A stretch of 64,000 nt of DNA from Enterobacter sp. 638. GTDB lineage: Bacteria > Pseudomonadota > Gammaproteobacteria > Enterobacterales > Enterobacteriaceae. Under the pieces are notes generated by a model that saw only the letters and a program-made list of their open reading frames with translations, was not told where the DNA came from and searched no databases. Below are positions 53,181 through 64,000 of the stretch, in pieces (within the stretch, counting starts at the first letter, position 1; each line of letters begins with the position of its first letter). The stretch is taken from contig NC_009436.1 in the NCBI RefSeq assembly GCF_000016325.1, positions 1,736,001 through 1,800,000 of the forward strand. The letters run 5' to 3'. The translations under genes were made by a program, and so were the position numbers.

Positions 53181-54002
53181 ATGCTGTCGCGCCGGTCACA
53201 TCGACTCACCCGTTTTCGCAAAACTAAACGTCGCTTGCGTGAGCGCTTACGCCAGCGAATTTTTTTCAGAGACAGAGTGATGCCTGAAGGAATGGAAAAA
53301 CCAAGAGTGGTCGTGCTGACCGGCGCGGGTATCTCCGCTGAGTCCGGCATTCGTACTTTCCGTGCTGCAGACGGTTTGTGGGAAGAGCACCGCGTGGAAG
53401 ACGTCGCGACGCCGGAAGGTTTCGCGCGCGACCCCGCGCTGGTGCAGGCGTTTTATAACGCTCGCCGCCGTCAGTTACAGTCGCCCGAGATTGCACCAAA
53501 CGCGGCGCACCTGGCGCTGGCAAAACTGGAGCAGGAGCTGGGCGATCGTTTTCTGCTGGTCACGCAGAATATCGACAACCTGCATGAACGCGCCGGTAAC
53601 CGCAACGTTATCCATATGCACGGTGAACTGCTGAAAGTCCGCTGTGCGTGGAGCGGGCAGGTGCTTGACTGGACCGGTGATATCACGCCGGATGACAAGT
53701 GTCACTGCTGCCAGTTCCCGTCACCGCTGCGCCCGCATGTGGTGTGGTTCGGCGAAATGCCGTTGGGGATGGACGATATCTATAGTGCGCTGGCGATGGC
53801 CGATATTTTCATTGCCATCGGCACGTCCGGGCATGTCTATCCCGCGGCTGGGTTTGTGCATGAGGCGAAACTGCACGGGGCGCACACGGTTGAACTGAAT
53901 CTGGAACCGAGTCAGGTTGGCAGCGAATTTGAAGAAAAACAATACGGTCTGGCGAGCGCAGTGGTGCCCGATTTTATAGAGAAGTTGCTGAAAGGGTTAT
54001 GA
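53181..54002 (+). CDS. cobB: NAD-dependent protein deacylase CobB (sirtuin)
   Basis: CobB removes acetyl and succinyl groups from lysines, for example on acetyl-CoA synthetase. The 273-residue long form has a basic N-terminal extension (residues 1-33, Arg-rich) followed by the sirtuin core: [14 protein letters not shown], the succinyl-lysine selectors Tyr92 and Arg95, QNIDNLH and catalytic His147 in IHMHGEL. A second start at Met38 (53292, MEKPRV), preceded by a GAAGGA-like site, would give the short isoform known in Salmonella and E. coli. The C-terminus is shorter than in E. coli (279). Confidence 0.96.
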   Translation: MLSRRSHRLTRFRKTKRRLRERLRQRIFFRDRVMPEGMEKPRVVVLTGAGISAESGIRTFRAADGLWEEHRVEDVATPEGFARDPALVQAFYNARRRQLQSPEIAPNAAHLALAKLEQELGDRFLLVTQNIDNLHERAGNRNVIHMHGELLKVRCAWSGQVLDWTGDITPDDKCHCCQFPSPLRPHVVWFGEMPLGMDDIYSALAMADIFIAIGTSGHVYPAAGFVHEAKLHGAHTVELNLEPSQVGSEFEEKQYGLASAVVPDFIEKLLKGL

Positions 54003-54011
54003 ACACGCAAT

Positions 54012-54036
54012 TCCCTCTCCCGGTTGGGAGAGGGGA
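54012..54036. terminator. Hairpin between convergent cobB and potD
   Basis: CCCTCTCCC (54013-54021) pairs with GGGAGAGGG (54026-54034) around GGTT. T runs are absent, but a GC-rich hairpin in a 44-bp convergent gap is probably a shared terminator or mRNA end. Confidence 0.5.
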
Positions 54037-54046
54037 AAAGGCTACT

Positions 54047-55093
54047 TCAGCGGCCCGCCTTCAGCTTCTGATAATAGTCTTCATAAAGGCGGCTCGCGTC
54101 GCCCACATCGTTCTGCCATTCGCCTTTTTTGACGGTCTCCGCGTCGGGATACAGTGACTTATCGTTTGCCACTTCCGGGCTGAGCAGTTTGCGCGCGGCA
54201 AGGTTTGGCGTCGGATAACCAATGGTTTCAGCCACCTGTTTTGCTACGTCCGGGCGCAGCAGGAAGTTAATTAACTTCATCGCCCCGTCGACGTTTTTAG
54301 CGTTTGCCGGAATCGACAAGCTGTCCATCCAGAAGATCCCGCCTTCTTTCGGCCACACCACCTGCAACGGCGTCCCGGCCTGACGCGCAACGTACGCCGA
54401 CCCGTTCCACACCATCCCCAGATTCACTTCGCCTTCCATGTACGGGTTTGCCGGGTTGTCGGAGTTAAACGCCGCCACGTTTGGCATCAGCTTTTTCAGC
54501 TCGTTATACGCCGCGTCGATCTCTTTCGGGTCAGTCGTATTACCGGAAAAACCCAGTTTACGTAGCGCCATCTGGAACACTTCGCGAGCGTCGTCGGTCA
54601 ACAGCAGGCTGCCTTTGTATTCCGGTTTCCAGAGATCGGCCCAGCTTGTCACCGTTTTGGGGTCAATCTCATCGCTGTTCACGCCGATCGCCGTCGCACC
54701 CCAGATATACGGGATGGAGTAGTCATTATTCGGGTCGAACGGTTTATTGAGCATCTGCGGATCGAGGTTATTGAAGTTGGTGAGCTTCGTTTTATCGATC
54801 TTCTGGATCATGCCCTCTTTGCGCATTTTGTCGACGAAATAGGTCGACGGCACCACCAGATCGTAAGCGCCGTCTTTATAGGTTTTGAGCTTGGCATACA
54901 TGGTTTCGTTCGATTCGTAGGTCGAATAGATAACCTTGATGCCGGTCTCTTTGGTGAACTGTTCCAGCAGGCCTGGCGGCACGTATTCAGTCCAGTTATA
55001 GAAGTAGAGCGTTTTGCTGTCGTCCGCGTGTGCAGCGCTCATGCTCATGGCAAGTGCGCCTGCCGCGAGCAGGTGGCGTGACCATTTCATCAT
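54047..55093 (-). CDS. potD: Spermidine/putrescine-binding periplasmic protein PotD
   Basis: PotD is the periplasmic receptor of the PotABCD importer and prefers spermidine. The 348-residue precursor has a signal peptide with cleavage after SAAHA (about residue 23). The conserved mature segments YFYNWTEYVPPGLLEQF, STYESNETMYAKLKT and SIPYIWGATAIG line the polyamine site; acidic and aromatic residues typical of it are retained. The length is the same as E. coli. Its start overlaps the potC stop by 4 nt (ATGA). Confidence 0.97.
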   Translation of the reverse strand: MMKWSRHLLAAGALAMSMSAAHADDSKTLYFYNWTEYVPPGLLEQFTKETGIKVIYSTYESNETMYAKLKTYKDGAYDLVVPSTYFVDKMRKEGMIQKIDKTKLTNFNNLDPQMLNKPFDPNNDYSIPYIWGATAIGVNSDEIDPKTVTSWADLWKPEYKGSLLLTDDAREVFQMALRKLGFSGNTTDPKEIDAAYNELKKLMPNVAAFNSDNPANPYMEGEVNLGMVWNGSAYVARQAGTPLQVVWPKEGGIFWMDSLSIPANAKNVDGAMKLINFLLRPDVAKQVAETIGYPTPNLAARKLLSPEVANDKSLYPDAETVKKGEWQNDVGDASRLYEDYYQKLKAGR

Positions 55094-55896
55094 TTAACGT
55101 CCCCTGAGTGGTGAGCCTTAAAGCTCCTGGTTTTATCACGAGCAATGAGCTGGCTGGCGATGACCAGAACCAGCGATAACAGTAGCAGAATGGTTGCCAG
55201 CGCGTTCACCTCGGGCGAGACGCCGACTTTGACCATGGAATAGATTTTCAACGGCAGAATTTCATACCCTGGCCCGGTGACGAATGAGGAGACCACCACG
55301 TCGTCCATCGACAGGGTGAAGCTCAGCAGCCACCCGGCGGCCACCGCAGGCATTGCCAGCGGCAGAATGATTTTGCGCAGAATGGTGAGTTCGCTCGCGC
55401 CCAGATCTTTGGCCGCTTCGAGCATCCGCACATCAAAGCCTTTGAGCCGTGAGTACACTGTCACCACCACAAACGGCAGGCAAAAAGTGATGTGAGAAAA
55501 CAGCAGCGACCAGAATCCGAGCTGGACGCCGAGCAGCATAAACAGCACCAGCAGTGAAATGGCCATCACGATATCGGGCGACATCATCACCACAAATAAC
55601 ATGCCGCTGACGAAAGGCTTGCCACGAAAACGGTAGCGATACAGCGCCACGGCGGTTAATGAGCCGATAAGCGTCGCAAAGGTCGCGGAGACGATCGCCA
55701 TCGTCAGGGAGTGTTGCGCCGCCTGCAATAGGCTGTCGTTGTTCATCAGCAGGCTGTACCACTTTGTCGTAAAGCCCTGCCAGTTAATGCCGAAACGCGA
55801 ACTGTTAAATGAGTTAACGATCAAAATGATAATCGGGATGTAGAGATACGCGTAAATGACGGTCATAAAACCGCCGCGCAGCAGACGACCGGTCAT
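55090..55896 (-). CDS. potC: Spermidine/putrescine ABC permease PotC
   Basis: PotC is one of two membrane subunits of the spermidine-preferential importer. The 268-residue protein has six predicted helices and the cytoplasmic EAA loop ([26 protein letters not shown]), which contacts the PotA ATPase. Compared with E. coli (264 residues), the C-terminal tail after SQLIARDKT is different and slightly longer. It overlaps potB and potD by 4 nt each. Confidence 0.96.
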   Translation of the reverse strand: MTGRLLRGGFMTVIYAYLYIPIIILIVNSFNSSRFGINWQGFTTKWYSLLMNNDSLLQAAQHSLTMAIVSATFATLIGSLTAVALYRYRFRGKPFVSGMLFVVMMSPDIVMAISLLVLFMLLGVQLGFWSLLFSHITFCLPFVVVTVYSRLKGFDVRMLEAAKDLGASELTILRKIILPLAMPAVAAGWLLSFTLSMDDVVVSSFVTGPGYEILPLKIYSMVKVGVSPEVNALATILLLLSLVLVIASQLIARDKTRSFKAHHSGDVK

Positions 55897-56750
55897 TCAA
55901 GATCTCCCTTTTTGTTCAGCCAGCGGGCAGCGCGCCAGTAAACCAGCAGCATAAGCCCCATCACCACCGTCAGCGTGATACTGGTGGCGGAACCGAACGG
56001 CCAGTCGCGAATATTCAGGAACTGGCTTTTTATCACGTTACCGATCAGCAGGTTTTTCGCGCCACCCATCAGATCAGAAACATAAAACAGCCCCATCGCA
56101 GGCAGCATCACCAGCAAACAGCCTGCGATAATGCCCGGCATCGTCAGCGGAAGGATGATGCGAATAAATGTCTGAAACTTGTTGGCACCTAAATCTTTCG
56201 CAGCCTCCAGCAGCGGTCTGTCGAGCTTCTCGATGCTGGAATAGAGCGGCATAACCATGAACGGCAGCAAGATATAGACCAGGCCAATGATCACCGCGCT
56301 GGGCGTAAACATGATGCGAATCGGCGTATCAATCACGCCCAACCACAGCAAAAACTCGTTCAGGTAGCCTTTGGTGCTCAGGAATATTTTCAGGCCATAA
56401 ATGCGGATCAGCGAGTTGGTCCAGAAGGGAACTATCAGCAAAAACAGCAGCAGCGGACGCACTTTTTGCGGTAAACGCGCCAGAAACCAGGCGAAGGGAT
56501 AGCCCAGCGCCAGGCAGGCAAGCGTAGCAATGACCGCCATATTGAGCGAGTGGAGCAACACTTCAAAATAGAGTGGGTCCAGCAGGCGCGCGTAGTTATC
56601 CAGCGTAAAGACCAGTTTGACAAAATCAGCATCGTCGCGGGTCAAAAAACTGGTGGCGATGATCATCAGGTTGGGCAGAAACACAAACAACACAAGCCAG
56701 CCCACGATCGTGGCGATCACCACATTCTGGAATTTACTTGTGTTCTTCAT
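55893..56750 (-). CDS. potB: Spermidine/putrescine ABC permease PotB
   Basis: PotB is the other membrane subunit. The 285-residue protein has six helices and the EAA loop ([27 protein letters not shown]). The N-terminus [11 protein letters not shown] matches the 285-residue annotation used in some E. coli records; a shorter start is not excluded. It overlaps the end of potA by 17 nt in a different frame, implying coupled translation. Confidence 0.95.
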   Translation of the reverse strand: MKNTSKFQNVVIATIVGWLVLFVFLPNLMIIATSFLTRDDADFVKLVFTLDNYARLLDPLYFEVLLHSLNMAVIATLACLALGYPFAWFLARLPQKVRPLLLFLLIVPFWTNSLIRIYGLKIFLSTKGYLNEFLLWLGVIDTPIRIMFTPSAVIIGLVYILLPFMVMPLYSSIEKLDRPLLEAAKDLGANKFQTFIRIILPLTMPGIIAGCLLVMLPAMGLFYVSDLMGGAKNLLIGNVIKSQFLNIRDWPFGSATSITLTVVMGLMLLVYWRAARWLNKKGDLE

Positions 56751-57852
56751 CAGCCAGTACGACCTCCCAGCTTTCTACCCAGTTCACGACCATTTTTTGA
56801 TCGAGCGGGTGGTCAAAATCCGGATCGTCTTCGTTGAAGAATTCACTGACGAACACCATTTTGCCGCTTTCCAGTTCAACCACCGATTCCAGCGTCATGC
56901 CTTTGTAGTTGCGCTCGCGGATATAACCGATAAGCCCTTCGACGTCAGTGCTGTCATGAATTTCATCTACGCGCAGATCTTCCGGGCGCAACATGACGTT
57001 CAGCTTCTGCCCTTTCTCCACCGGGAAGTTGACGGTGATATTGCACGCGCGGCCTTCGACGTTGGCGCGAACGCGTTGCTCATCCAGACGCTCAATGACG
57101 GTCGCATCAAAGATATTGATCTCACCAATAAAACTGGCGACAAACAGGTTTTTAGGCTCTTCATAAATTTCACGCGGGGTGCCGTCCTGTTCGATTTTGC
57201 CGTCGCGCATCACCACGATCCGATCTGACATGGTCAGCGCTTCTTCCTGATCGTGCGTGACAAACACAAAGGTGATGCCAAGCTTGCGCTGCAGCGCTTT
57301 GAGTTCGTTCTGCATCTGTTTGCGCAGCTTGTAATCCAGCGCGGAGAGGGATTCATCCAGCAGCAGAAGACGTGGTTTATTCACCACCGCACGAGCGATA
57401 GCCACGCGCTGCTGCTGGCCGCCGGAGAGCTGATGGGGTTTGCGTTGGGCGAATTCGTCTAGCTGAACCATGCGCAGCGCATCGTTGACGCGTGGGGTAA
57501 TCTGCTCGTTTGGCGTTTTTTGCATGCGCAGGCCGAACGCCACGTTTTCGAACACGGTCATGTGCGGGAAAAGGGCATAGCTCTGGAAGACGGTGTTAAC
57601 GTGACGGTTTTCAGCAGGCACATCGGTGATGTCCTGATCTTCAAGATGAATTTGGCCGTTATCGACGCTTTCTAATCCAGCGATAAGGCGCAACACGGTC
57701 GTTTTGCCACAGCCGGAGGGGCCAAGCAGCGTAAGAAACTCACCGTTATTAATGCTCAGGTTAAGATCGTTGATGACGATTTTACCGTCGAAACTTTTGC
57801 TGATCCCCGATAAAAGCACCAGCGGCGACACCGTACCCAGTTGTGTATTCAA
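56734..57852 (-). CDS. potA: Spermidine/putrescine ABC ATPase PotA
   Basis: PotA powers polyamine import. The 372-residue frame has Walker [10 protein letters not shown], signature [15 protein letters not shown], Walker [13 protein letters not shown] and the H-loop VTHDQEE, then a C-terminal regulatory TOBE domain (about 290-372). The first available start codon is a TTG at 57852. The six codons before it read RGQSQK, aligning with the E. coli start MGQSKK as I recall it, but the first codon is AGG rather than ATG. The TTG start has AGGGGA upstream, 13 nt away. This start is therefore unusual. Confidence 0.93.
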   Translation of the reverse strand: MNTQLGTVSPLVLLSGISKSFDGKIVINDLNLSINNGEFLTLLGPSGCGKTTVLRLIAGLESVDNGQIHLEDQDITDVPAENRHVNTVFQSYALFPHMTVFENVAFGLRMQKTPNEQITPRVNDALRMVQLDEFAQRKPHQLSGGQQQRVAIARAVVNKPRLLLLDESLSALDYKLRKQMQNELKALQRKLGITFVFVTHDQEEALTMSDRIVVMRDGKIEQDGTPREIYEEPKNLFVASFIGEINIFDATVIERLDEQRVRANVEGRACNITVNFPVEKGQKLNVMLRPEDLRVDEIHDSTDVEGLIGYIRERNYKGMTLESVVELESGKMVFVSEFFNEDDPDFDHPLDQKMVVNWVESWEVVLADEEHK

Positions 57853-58120
57853 TTTTTGGCTCTGTCCCCTATAAGCGCTACGAATGGGTTTTCGTTAGCG
57901 GGATTTGTGTTCAACCACCCTGGTGACTCGCAATGAGGGCGGCCATTCTACGGCAAAGCATTGAAATCACCAATCCTTGTGACTGATTGATAAACTATAT
58001 TTATTAACCAATAACGACATAAACGAATATATTCTCGTTTACGGGATAAAAGTGACCTGACGCAATATTTGGGTTTTGATGCTTAATGATAATGTTGTCA
58101 CAAAAAGTGAGGGTGACTGC
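57853..58120. promoter_or_regulatory. Divergent potA-pepT intergenic region
   Basis: This 268-bp gap contains no gene. It is AT-rich between 57960 and 58080, and both promoters should lie there. A single TTGAT half-site at 57987-57991 could be part of an FNR box for pepT, which is FNR-activated in Salmonella, but the second half is poor. Confidence 0.45.
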
Positions 58121-59347
58121 ATGGATAAATTACTTGAGCGTTTTTTACAGTACGTATCGCTGGATACCCAATCTAAAGCGGGTGTCAGGCAGGTGCCGAG
58201 CACTGAGGGTCAATGGAAGCTGTTAAACCTGCTGAAGGAACAGCTGGAAGAGCTTGGCCTGGTCAATGTGACGTTAAGCGAGAAAGGTACGGTGATGGGG
58301 ACGCTGCCAGCGAATGTCCAGGGTGACATTCCGGCCATTGGATTCATTTCCCACGTTGATACTTCACCCGATTTCAGCGGTAAGAACGTCAACCCGCAAA
58401 TAGTCGAAAATTACCGTGGCGGCGATATCGCGCTGGGCATCGGCGACGAAGTCTTGTCCCCGGTCATGTTCCCGGTGCTGCATCAACTGCTGGGACAAAC
58501 GCTGATCACCACTGACGGCAAAACCTTGTTGGGCGCGGATGACAAAGCGGGCGTGGCCGAGATCATGACTGCGCTTGCCGTGCTGAAAGGCAAAAACGTG
58601 CCGCATGGCGATATTCGCGTGGCCTTTACGCCGGATGAAGAAGTCGGCAAGGGCGCAAAACACTTTGACGTCGCTGCGTTTAACGCGAAGTGGGCTTACA
58701 CCGTCGATGGCGGTGGTGTGGGTGAACTGGAGTTCGAAAACTTTAACGCGGCGTCGATTACCATCAAGATCGTTGGCAACAACGTTCATCCTGGCTCGGC
58801 GAAAGGGGTGATGGTGAACGCACTGTCGCTGGCGTCGCGCATTCACGCGGAAGTACCGGCACAAGAGAGCCCTGAACAGACCGAAGGTTATGAAGGTTTT
58901 TATCATCTCACCAGTATTAAAGGCACGGTCGATAGCGCGCAGATGCATTACATCGTGCGTGATTTCGACCGTAAAGCCTTTGAAGCGCGTAAGCGTAAGA
59001 TGATGGAGATCGCCAAAAAAGTGGGCAAAGGGCTGCACCCGGATTGCTACATTGAGCTGATCATTGAAGACAGCTATTACAACATGCGCGAGAAAGTAGT
59101 CGAGCATCCGCATATTCTGGATATCGCTCAGCAGGCGATGCGCGATTGCGATATCGAACCGCAGCTGAAACCGATCCGTGGTGGCACTGACGGCTCGCAG
59201 CTCTCCTTTATGGGACTGCCTTGCCCGAACCTGTTTACCGGCGGCTATAACTACCACGGCAAGCATGAGTTTGTGACGCTGGAAGGGATGGAGAAAGCGG
59301 TGAAAGTGATTGTGCGTATTGCCGAGATAACAGCAAAGCAGGCGTAA
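58121..59347 (+). CDS. pepT: Peptidase T (aminotripeptidase)
   Basis: PepT is a cytoplasmic zinc peptidase that removes the N-terminal residue from tripeptides. The 408-residue M20-family protein has the metal-ligand motifs [24 protein letters not shown] and [13 protein letters not shown], plus the late YNYHGKHEF histidine. I choose the ATG at 58121, which gives the E. coli length; frames from 58076 upstream lack homology. It is divergent from potA and convergent with roxA. Confidence 0.97.
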   Translation: MDKLLERFLQYVSLDTQSKAGVRQVPSTEGQWKLLNLLKEQLEELGLVNVTLSEKGTVMGTLPANVQGDIPAIGFISHVDTSPDFSGKNVNPQIVENYRGGDIALGIGDEVLSPVMFPVLHQLLGQTLITTDGKTLLGADDKAGVAEIMTALAVLKGKNVPHGDIRVAFTPDEEVGKGAKHFDVAAFNAKWAYTVDGGGVGELEFENFNAASITIKIVGNNVHPGSAKGVMVNALSLASRIHAEVPAQESPEQTEGYEGFYHLTSIKGTVDSAQMHYIVRDFDRKAFEARKRKMMEIAKKVGKGLHPDCYIELIIEDSYYNMREKVVEHPHILDIAQQAMRDCDIEPQLKPIRGGTDGSQLSFMGLPCPNLFTGGYNYHGKHEFVTLEGMEKAVKVIVRIAEITAKQA

Positions 59348-59352
59348 AATAA

Positions 59353-59386
59353 TGCCCGGTCAGCGAAATAGCTGCCGGGCTTTATC
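59353..59386. terminator. Terminator between convergent pepT and roxA
   Basis: GCCCGG-CAGC pairs with GCTG-CCGGGC around GAAATA, with one bulged T, followed by TTTAT. It serves pepT and probably also roxA on the other strand. Confidence 0.8.
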
Positions 59387-59390
59387 TCTC

Positions 59391-60512
59391 TTAGTCTTCG
59401 AAGAACCAGTATCCGCTGTTGACCAGCGCGGCTAACATTGCCAGGAACGAGGGATCTTCCAGCGCGTCACCAAAGGTTTCAGCGTTCAAGACCATATGGC
59501 TTGCCAGGGCTTCGAGTGCTGGACGGTGCGGTGAATCGAGCTTTTCGCCGTTAACGAAAATGTCATCGCCAATACGCAGCACACGTAAGCCACCCAGACG
59601 CACCAGGGAATCTCCCTGCTGCAACGCATCGTAAATTTCATCCGGCTGATACGGCGGCTCTGCAGGCGCAACGTCCAGTTCATGACGGGACTGGCTGATA
59701 AATTCGCCAAACCACTGCTTGAAATGTTCCGGCTCGTTAATCAGGCCCAGCATCATCTCTCGCAGCTTATCTAACTCTTGCGGCAGAACGTCTGCAGGGT
59801 GTTCACGCGCAGGCACATCAGGGTCGCTGTAGCGATGACTGCCCAGCTCACGCTGCAGCACGTAATCGGCAAAACCGCTGATCATCTCGCGTCCGCTTGG
59901 CGCGCGGAATCCCACGGAATAGTTCAGCGAGTTCTCCAGCGAATAGCCTTCGTGCGGGAATCCCGGCGGGATATACAGAATATCGCCTGGCTCCAGTTCT
60001 TCGTCGATAATGCCTTCAAAAGGATCGACCTGAAGCAGATCGGGATGTGGACAGTGCTGTTTCATCGGCACTTTCTCGCCCACACGCCAGCGACGGCGGC
60101 CCGTACCCTGAATGATAAACACATCATATTGATCCAGATGGGGGCCAACGCCGCCACCGGGCACAGAGAAGGAGATCATCAGATCGTCCATGCGCCAGTC
60201 GGGCAGGGCACGGAACGGATGCATCAAGGCTGCAGTAGGTTCATGCCAGTGGTTGACGGCCTGAACCAGTAATGACCAGTTGTTTTCACCCAGATGATCG
60301 TAGCTTTCGAAAGGCCCGTGGCTCACCTGCCATTTACCGTCCTGATGACTCACCAGTCGGCTGTCCACTTCGTTTTCCATCGCCAGTCCCGCCAGTTCGT
60401 CTGGCGAGATAGGGTCAACAAAATTGCTGATGCCGCGTTTCAGAACGACCGGGCGTTTCTGCCAGTAACGTTCGATAAAATCGGGCCAGTTTAGCGTTAA
60501 GTGATATTCCAT
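59391..60512 (-). CDS. roxA: 50S ribosomal protein L16 arginine hydroxylase RoxA (YcfD)
   Basis: RoxA is a JmjC-type 2-oxoglutarate/Fe(II) oxygenase that hydroxylates an arginine of ribosomal protein L16. The 373-residue protein, the E. coli length, has the iron ligands His125, Asp127 (GPHLDQYDVF) and His187 (FPHEGY) at the expected positions, followed by a C-terminal dimerisation and winged-helix region. It lies 91 nt downstream of phoQ on the same strand and may share its transcript. Confidence 0.96.
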   Translation of the reverse strand: MEYHLTLNWPDFIERYWQKRPVVLKRGISNFVDPISPDELAGLAMENEVDSRLVSHQDGKWQVSHGPFESYDHLGENNWSLLVQAVNHWHEPTAALMHPFRALPDWRMDDLMISFSVPGGGVGPHLDQYDVFIIQGTGRRRWRVGEKVPMKQHCPHPDLLQVDPFEGIIDEELEPGDILYIPPGFPHEGYSLENSLNYSVGFRAPSGREMISGFADYVLQRELGSHRYSDPDVPAREHPADVLPQELDKLREMMLGLINEPEHFKQWFGEFISQSRHELDVAPAEPPYQPDEIYDALQQGDSLVRLGGLRVLRIGDDIFVNGEKLDSPHRPALEALASHMVLNAETFGDALEDPSFLAMLAALVNSGYWFFED

Positions 60513-60603
60513 ATTATTTATTTCCGCAGGCTCTTATTGAGTCGGATTATAACGGAAGCTCACAAGGCTGCGTGCGTGAATCTCGCTTTTTTCACATTCC
60601 GCG

Positions 60604-62067
60604 CTAACTATCGTCGGAAGAGGGATGCTGGCGGCCAAAAATGGCCACCATCCGCGCGCCACCCAGCAGGCTATCGCTGGTTTCAATTTTGCCGTTGTAC
60701 TGCTCGACAATCTCCTGCGCAACGGAAAGCCCGACGCCCTGTCCGGGGCGCAGCGTGTCTGCGCGTTGGCCACGATCGAAAACGACATCGCGTTTGTTTT
60801 TTGGGATCCCAGGCCCGTCATCTTCAATGATGATGTGCAACGCGTCATCCGTCTGCTGCGCGGACACTTCCACAAATTCCAGGCAATATTTGCAGGCGTT
60901 ATCCAGCAGGTTTCCCATTACTTCGACAAAATCATTTTTCTCGCCAACAAAACTGATTTCAGGCGAAATATCGAGACTAATATTCACGCCTTTGCGTTGA
61001 TACACTTTATTCAAGGCGGAGGTCAAACTGTCGAGCAGCGGTGCGACGGGATGCAGCTCGCGGCTTAACAGTGGGCTGCCCGAGCGCATGCTGGCGCGGT
61101 GCAGGTAGTAACCAATTTGCTGCGAGATACGACTGATCTGCTCCAGCATTACCGGCTCGGCATCATCCACGCTCAGTTTGGAACCGCGCATCGAACGCAG
61201 CGTACTTTGCATGACGGCGAGCGGAGTTTTAAGACTGTGCGTCAGATCGGTCAGCGTGGTGCGGTATTTATCATAGCGATCGCGTTCGCTTTTGAGCAGC
61301 CGATTGAGGTTTCGCACCAGACTTGTCAGTTCTCGCGTGGTTTCTGGATTGAGTTTTTCGCGATTGTGTTCTTCAAGCTCGCGCACCTCTTTGGCCAGCG
61401 ATTCGATAGGCCGCAGGCTCCACCAGGCGGCGATCCACAGCAACGGAATGACCAGCAGCAGGTTAGCCGCCAGCACATACACGAACCAGCTCCAGACCAT
61501 ATAGGAGCGTTTTAACTCAACGGGAATCGTGTCGATGACCACAATCGTCAACTGGGGCATATCTATCGTGGCGGGATAAAGATTGATGGCTACCGAGTGC
61601 GTCATCTCAGTGTCGTCGTCATCGTCACGGATTTCGGCGAGTTTACGCTGCATGGACGCATCATTGTCGAGCAACCTGCTGGTGGCATTCACGTCAGCTT
61701 CAATTTCATGAAAACCATTCGTTTTGAGCCATTCCGGGCGAATACTTTTTTCCAGCCACGGAACATGGCGTTGTGCCCAGAGCAGCTTGCCTTTCTCGTC
61801 ATAGATCAGCGCCATCGTCGGGCTTTGCCGATTCAGATTCTCGGGCATGTCGACGCTGATGTGGTTGTTTTCCCATTTCGCCAGCGTGTAGAAGAGATTG
61901 CTCTCCCCGCGCAGCAGACGGAAGGTCGTTTTATCAAAGCTAACGCTGTAGCCCACGAGCGCCACCATGCCGTAGGCGAGCGAGAGGATCAGCACCACCG
62001 CTGCGGTGGCCAGCAAAAAACGGACCCGCAGAGAAAGGGGCAAAATATGACGAAGAAGTCTTTTCAT
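60604..62067 (-). CDS. phoQ: Sensor histidine kinase PhoQ
   Basis: PhoQ senses low magnesium, acid and cationic peptides and controls PhoP. The 487-residue protein has two membrane helices (about 17-40 and 194-214), a periplasmic PAS-like sensor containing the acidic patch DDDDDTE near residues 148-154 that bridges to the membrane through divalent cations, a HAMP region, His277 (LTHSLKTPL) as the phosphorylation site, and the ATP-binding domain with DNACKYC and [10 protein letters not shown]. It starts directly after the phoP stop codon (TAAATG), so translation is coupled. Confidence 0.97.
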   Translation of the reverse strand: MKRLLRHILPLSLRVRFLLATAAVVLILSLAYGMVALVGYSVSFDKTTFRLLRGESNLFYTLAKWENNHISVDMPENLNRQSPTMALIYDEKGKLLWAQRHVPWLEKSIRPEWLKTNGFHEIEADVNATSRLLDNDASMQRKLAEIRDDDDDTEMTHSVAINLYPATIDMPQLTIVVIDTIPVELKRSYMVWSWFVYVLAANLLLVIPLLWIAAWWSLRPIESLAKEVRELEEHNREKLNPETTRELTSLVRNLNRLLKSERDRYDKYRTTLTDLTHSLKTPLAVMQSTLRSMRGSKLSVDDAEPVMLEQISRISQQIGYYLHRASMRSGSPLLSRELHPVAPLLDSLTSALNKVYQRKGVNISLDISPEISFVGEKNDFVEVMGNLLDNACKYCLEFVEVSAQQTDDALHIIIEDDGPGIPKNKRDVVFDRGQRADTLRPGQGVGLSVAQEIVEQYNGKIETSDSLLGGARMVAIFGRQHPSSDDS

Positions 62068-62739
62068 TTAGCGTAATTCAAACAGGTATCCCTGACCCCT
62101 CACCGTCGTGATGACGTCATGCGGATGCTGCGCCTGGATTTTTTTGCGCAAACGTCCCATCAGCACATCAATCGTATGGCTCTCGCGCAGTTCGGCATCC
62201 GGGTAAAGCTGAAGCATTAATGAATCTTTGCTCACCACTTTGCCGCTGTTGCGGATCAGCGTTTCCATAATGGTGTATTCGAACGCCGTCAGTTTGATGA
62301 CTTCATCGTTGATAGAAAATTCACGACGAGACAGATCGACCTGGAATGGTGGTAGCGAGATCACCTGAGAGGCCAGACCGCTGTTGCGGCGCATCAGGGC
62401 CTGAATACGGGCCGCGACTTCTTCGATGTGGAACGGTTTGGTGACGTAATCATCTGCGCCCGCGCTGAGCACTTCGACTTTGTCCTGCCAGCCTTCGCGA
62501 GCAGTCAAAACCAGTACGGGGAGAGAAACGTCATGGCTGCGCCAGCGGCGGATCAGCGACAGGCCGTCTTCATCCGGCAAGCCCAAATCGACGATGGCGA
62601 TATCGGGCAGATGTTCATTGAGATAATAATCGGCTTCTTTTGCATCTTCTGCGTCATCAACCTGATGACCCATTTCCTGAAGCTGAACTTTCAGGTGATG
62701 ACGTAGCAAAGCATTATCTTCAACAACCAATACGCGCAT
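62068..62739 (-). CDS. phoP: Response regulator PhoP
   Basis: PhoP controls virulence, lipid A modification and magnesium transport genes. The 223-residue OmpR-type regulator has the receiver with Asp51 as the phosphate acceptor (AIVDLGLPD), Thr and Lys switch residues (LTAR, VTKPFH), and a C-terminal winged helix (about 125-223, [16 protein letters not shown]). I use the second of two tandem ATGs, the E. coli start. A PhoP box and matching -10 lie upstream, so it is autoregulated. Confidence 0.98.
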   Translation of the reverse strand: MRVLVVEDNALLRHHLKVQLQEMGHQVDDAEDAKEADYYLNEHLPDIAIVDLGLPDEDGLSLIRRWRSHDVSLPVLVLTAREGWQDKVEVLSAGADDYVTKPFHIEEVAARIQALMRRNSGLASQVISLPPFQVDLSRREFSINDEVIKLTAFEYTIMETLIRNSGKVVSKDSLMLQLYPDAELRESHTIDVLMGRLRKKIQAQHPHDVITTVRGQGYLFELR

Positions 62740-62783
62740 CATCTCTTCTCCCTAACATTAATGGTATGAATAGTTTAACGCTG

Positions 62784-62818
62784 ATTATGTGGCTGTGGGG
62801 ATAAACATTGAGTAAACG
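62784..62818 (-). promoter_or_regulatory. PhoP-dependent promoter of phoPQ
   Basis: On the minus strand CGTTTA-CTCAA-TGTTTA (62802-62818) is a PhoP box with the standard 5-nt spacer. Twelve bases downstream is CATAAT (62784-62789), a good -10. This is the canonical spacing of PhoP-activated promoters, showing positive autoregulation. Confidence 0.9.
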
Positions 62819-62830
62819 CTGTGGAAGGAA

Positions 62831-62854
62831 CCCTCTTTCCGGGCGGAAAGAGGG
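62831..62854 (-). terminator. Hairpin after purB
   Basis: CCCTCTTTCC pairs with GGAAAGAGGG around four bases. It lies 9 nt past the purB stop codon in the gap before the phoP promoter. The following sequence is only modestly T-rich, so part of the transcription may continue into phoPQ. Confidence 0.65.
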
Positions 62855-62862
62855 CGGGGGCC

Positions 62863-64000
<1,138 letters not shown>

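Noticed and set aside
57987..58000. FNR box before pepT
   Set aside because: The left half TTGAT is present, but the right half is TATAT rather than ATCAA, so it is too weak to call.

Overview
The window is a continuous stretch of enterobacterial chromosome (order Enterobacterales, family Enterobacteriaceae). Gene order and protein sequences follow the E. coli/Salmonella region from murJ through the flg cluster, rne, the fab cluster, ptsG, ndh, mfd, lolCDE, potABCD and phoPQ to purB. The proteins are close to, but not identical with, the E. coli and Salmonella proteins as I remember them. The complete flagellar rod/hook cluster argues against Klebsiella. A motile relative such as Enterobacter, Lelliottia, Leclercia, Kluyvera or Citrobacter fits; I cannot fix the genus from sequence reading alone. 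I see no phage, insertion sequence, CRISPR array, tRNA or rRNA.

Layout. 1-758: 3' end of murJ. 818-12313: flagellar cluster, flgN-flgM-flgA on the minus strand and flgBCDEFGHIJ plus flgKL on the plus strand, with a FlhDC half-box and two FliA (sigma-28) promoters visible. 12394-14647: a divergent MFS exporter/LysR regulator pair that E. coli K-12 lacks at this point. 14705-20010: rne (RNase E), rluC and yceF. 20151-27411: yceD-rpmF-plsX-fabHDG-acpP-fabF-pabC, a lipid and ribosome-protein supercluster, with an ERIC-type repeat between fabG and acpP. 27408-30867: mltG-tmk-holB-ycfH. 31165-34890: ptsG and, convergent to it, fhuE. 35238-39052: hinT-ycfL-lpoB-thiK-nagZ-ycfP. 39288-43983: ndh, ycfJ, a 51-residue membrane micro-protein, comR/bhsA and ldtC. 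44128-48797: mfd and ycfT. 49066-54002: lolCDE, nagK, cobB. 54047-57852: potABCD on the minus strand. 58121-62739: pepT, roxA, phoQ, phoP. 62863-64000: purB, cut by the window end.

Functional themes. One block builds and times the flagellum: rod, hook and ring parts, the FlgM anti-sigma factor and the FlgN chaperone. A second block makes fatty acids and phospholipid precursors next to replication and wall genes (tmk, holB, mltG). A third serves the envelope: LpoB, LdtC, LolCDE, BhsA, MurJ and peptidoglycan recycling by NagZ and NagK. PhoPQ, PotABCD and FhuE link the region to magnesium, polyamine and iron status.

Most of the window is conserved core genome and I found no clear undescribed multi-gene system. 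The points most worth checking are the unannotated micro-protein at 41396-41551, the dense operator architecture between comR and bhsA, the ERIC element inside the fab cluster, the apparent loss of the usual potA start codon, the nearly leaderless yceD promoter, the hairpin between flgG and flgH, and the MFS/LysR insertion with its 17-bp dyad. Comparisons with E. coli or Salmonella are from memory, not from a search.
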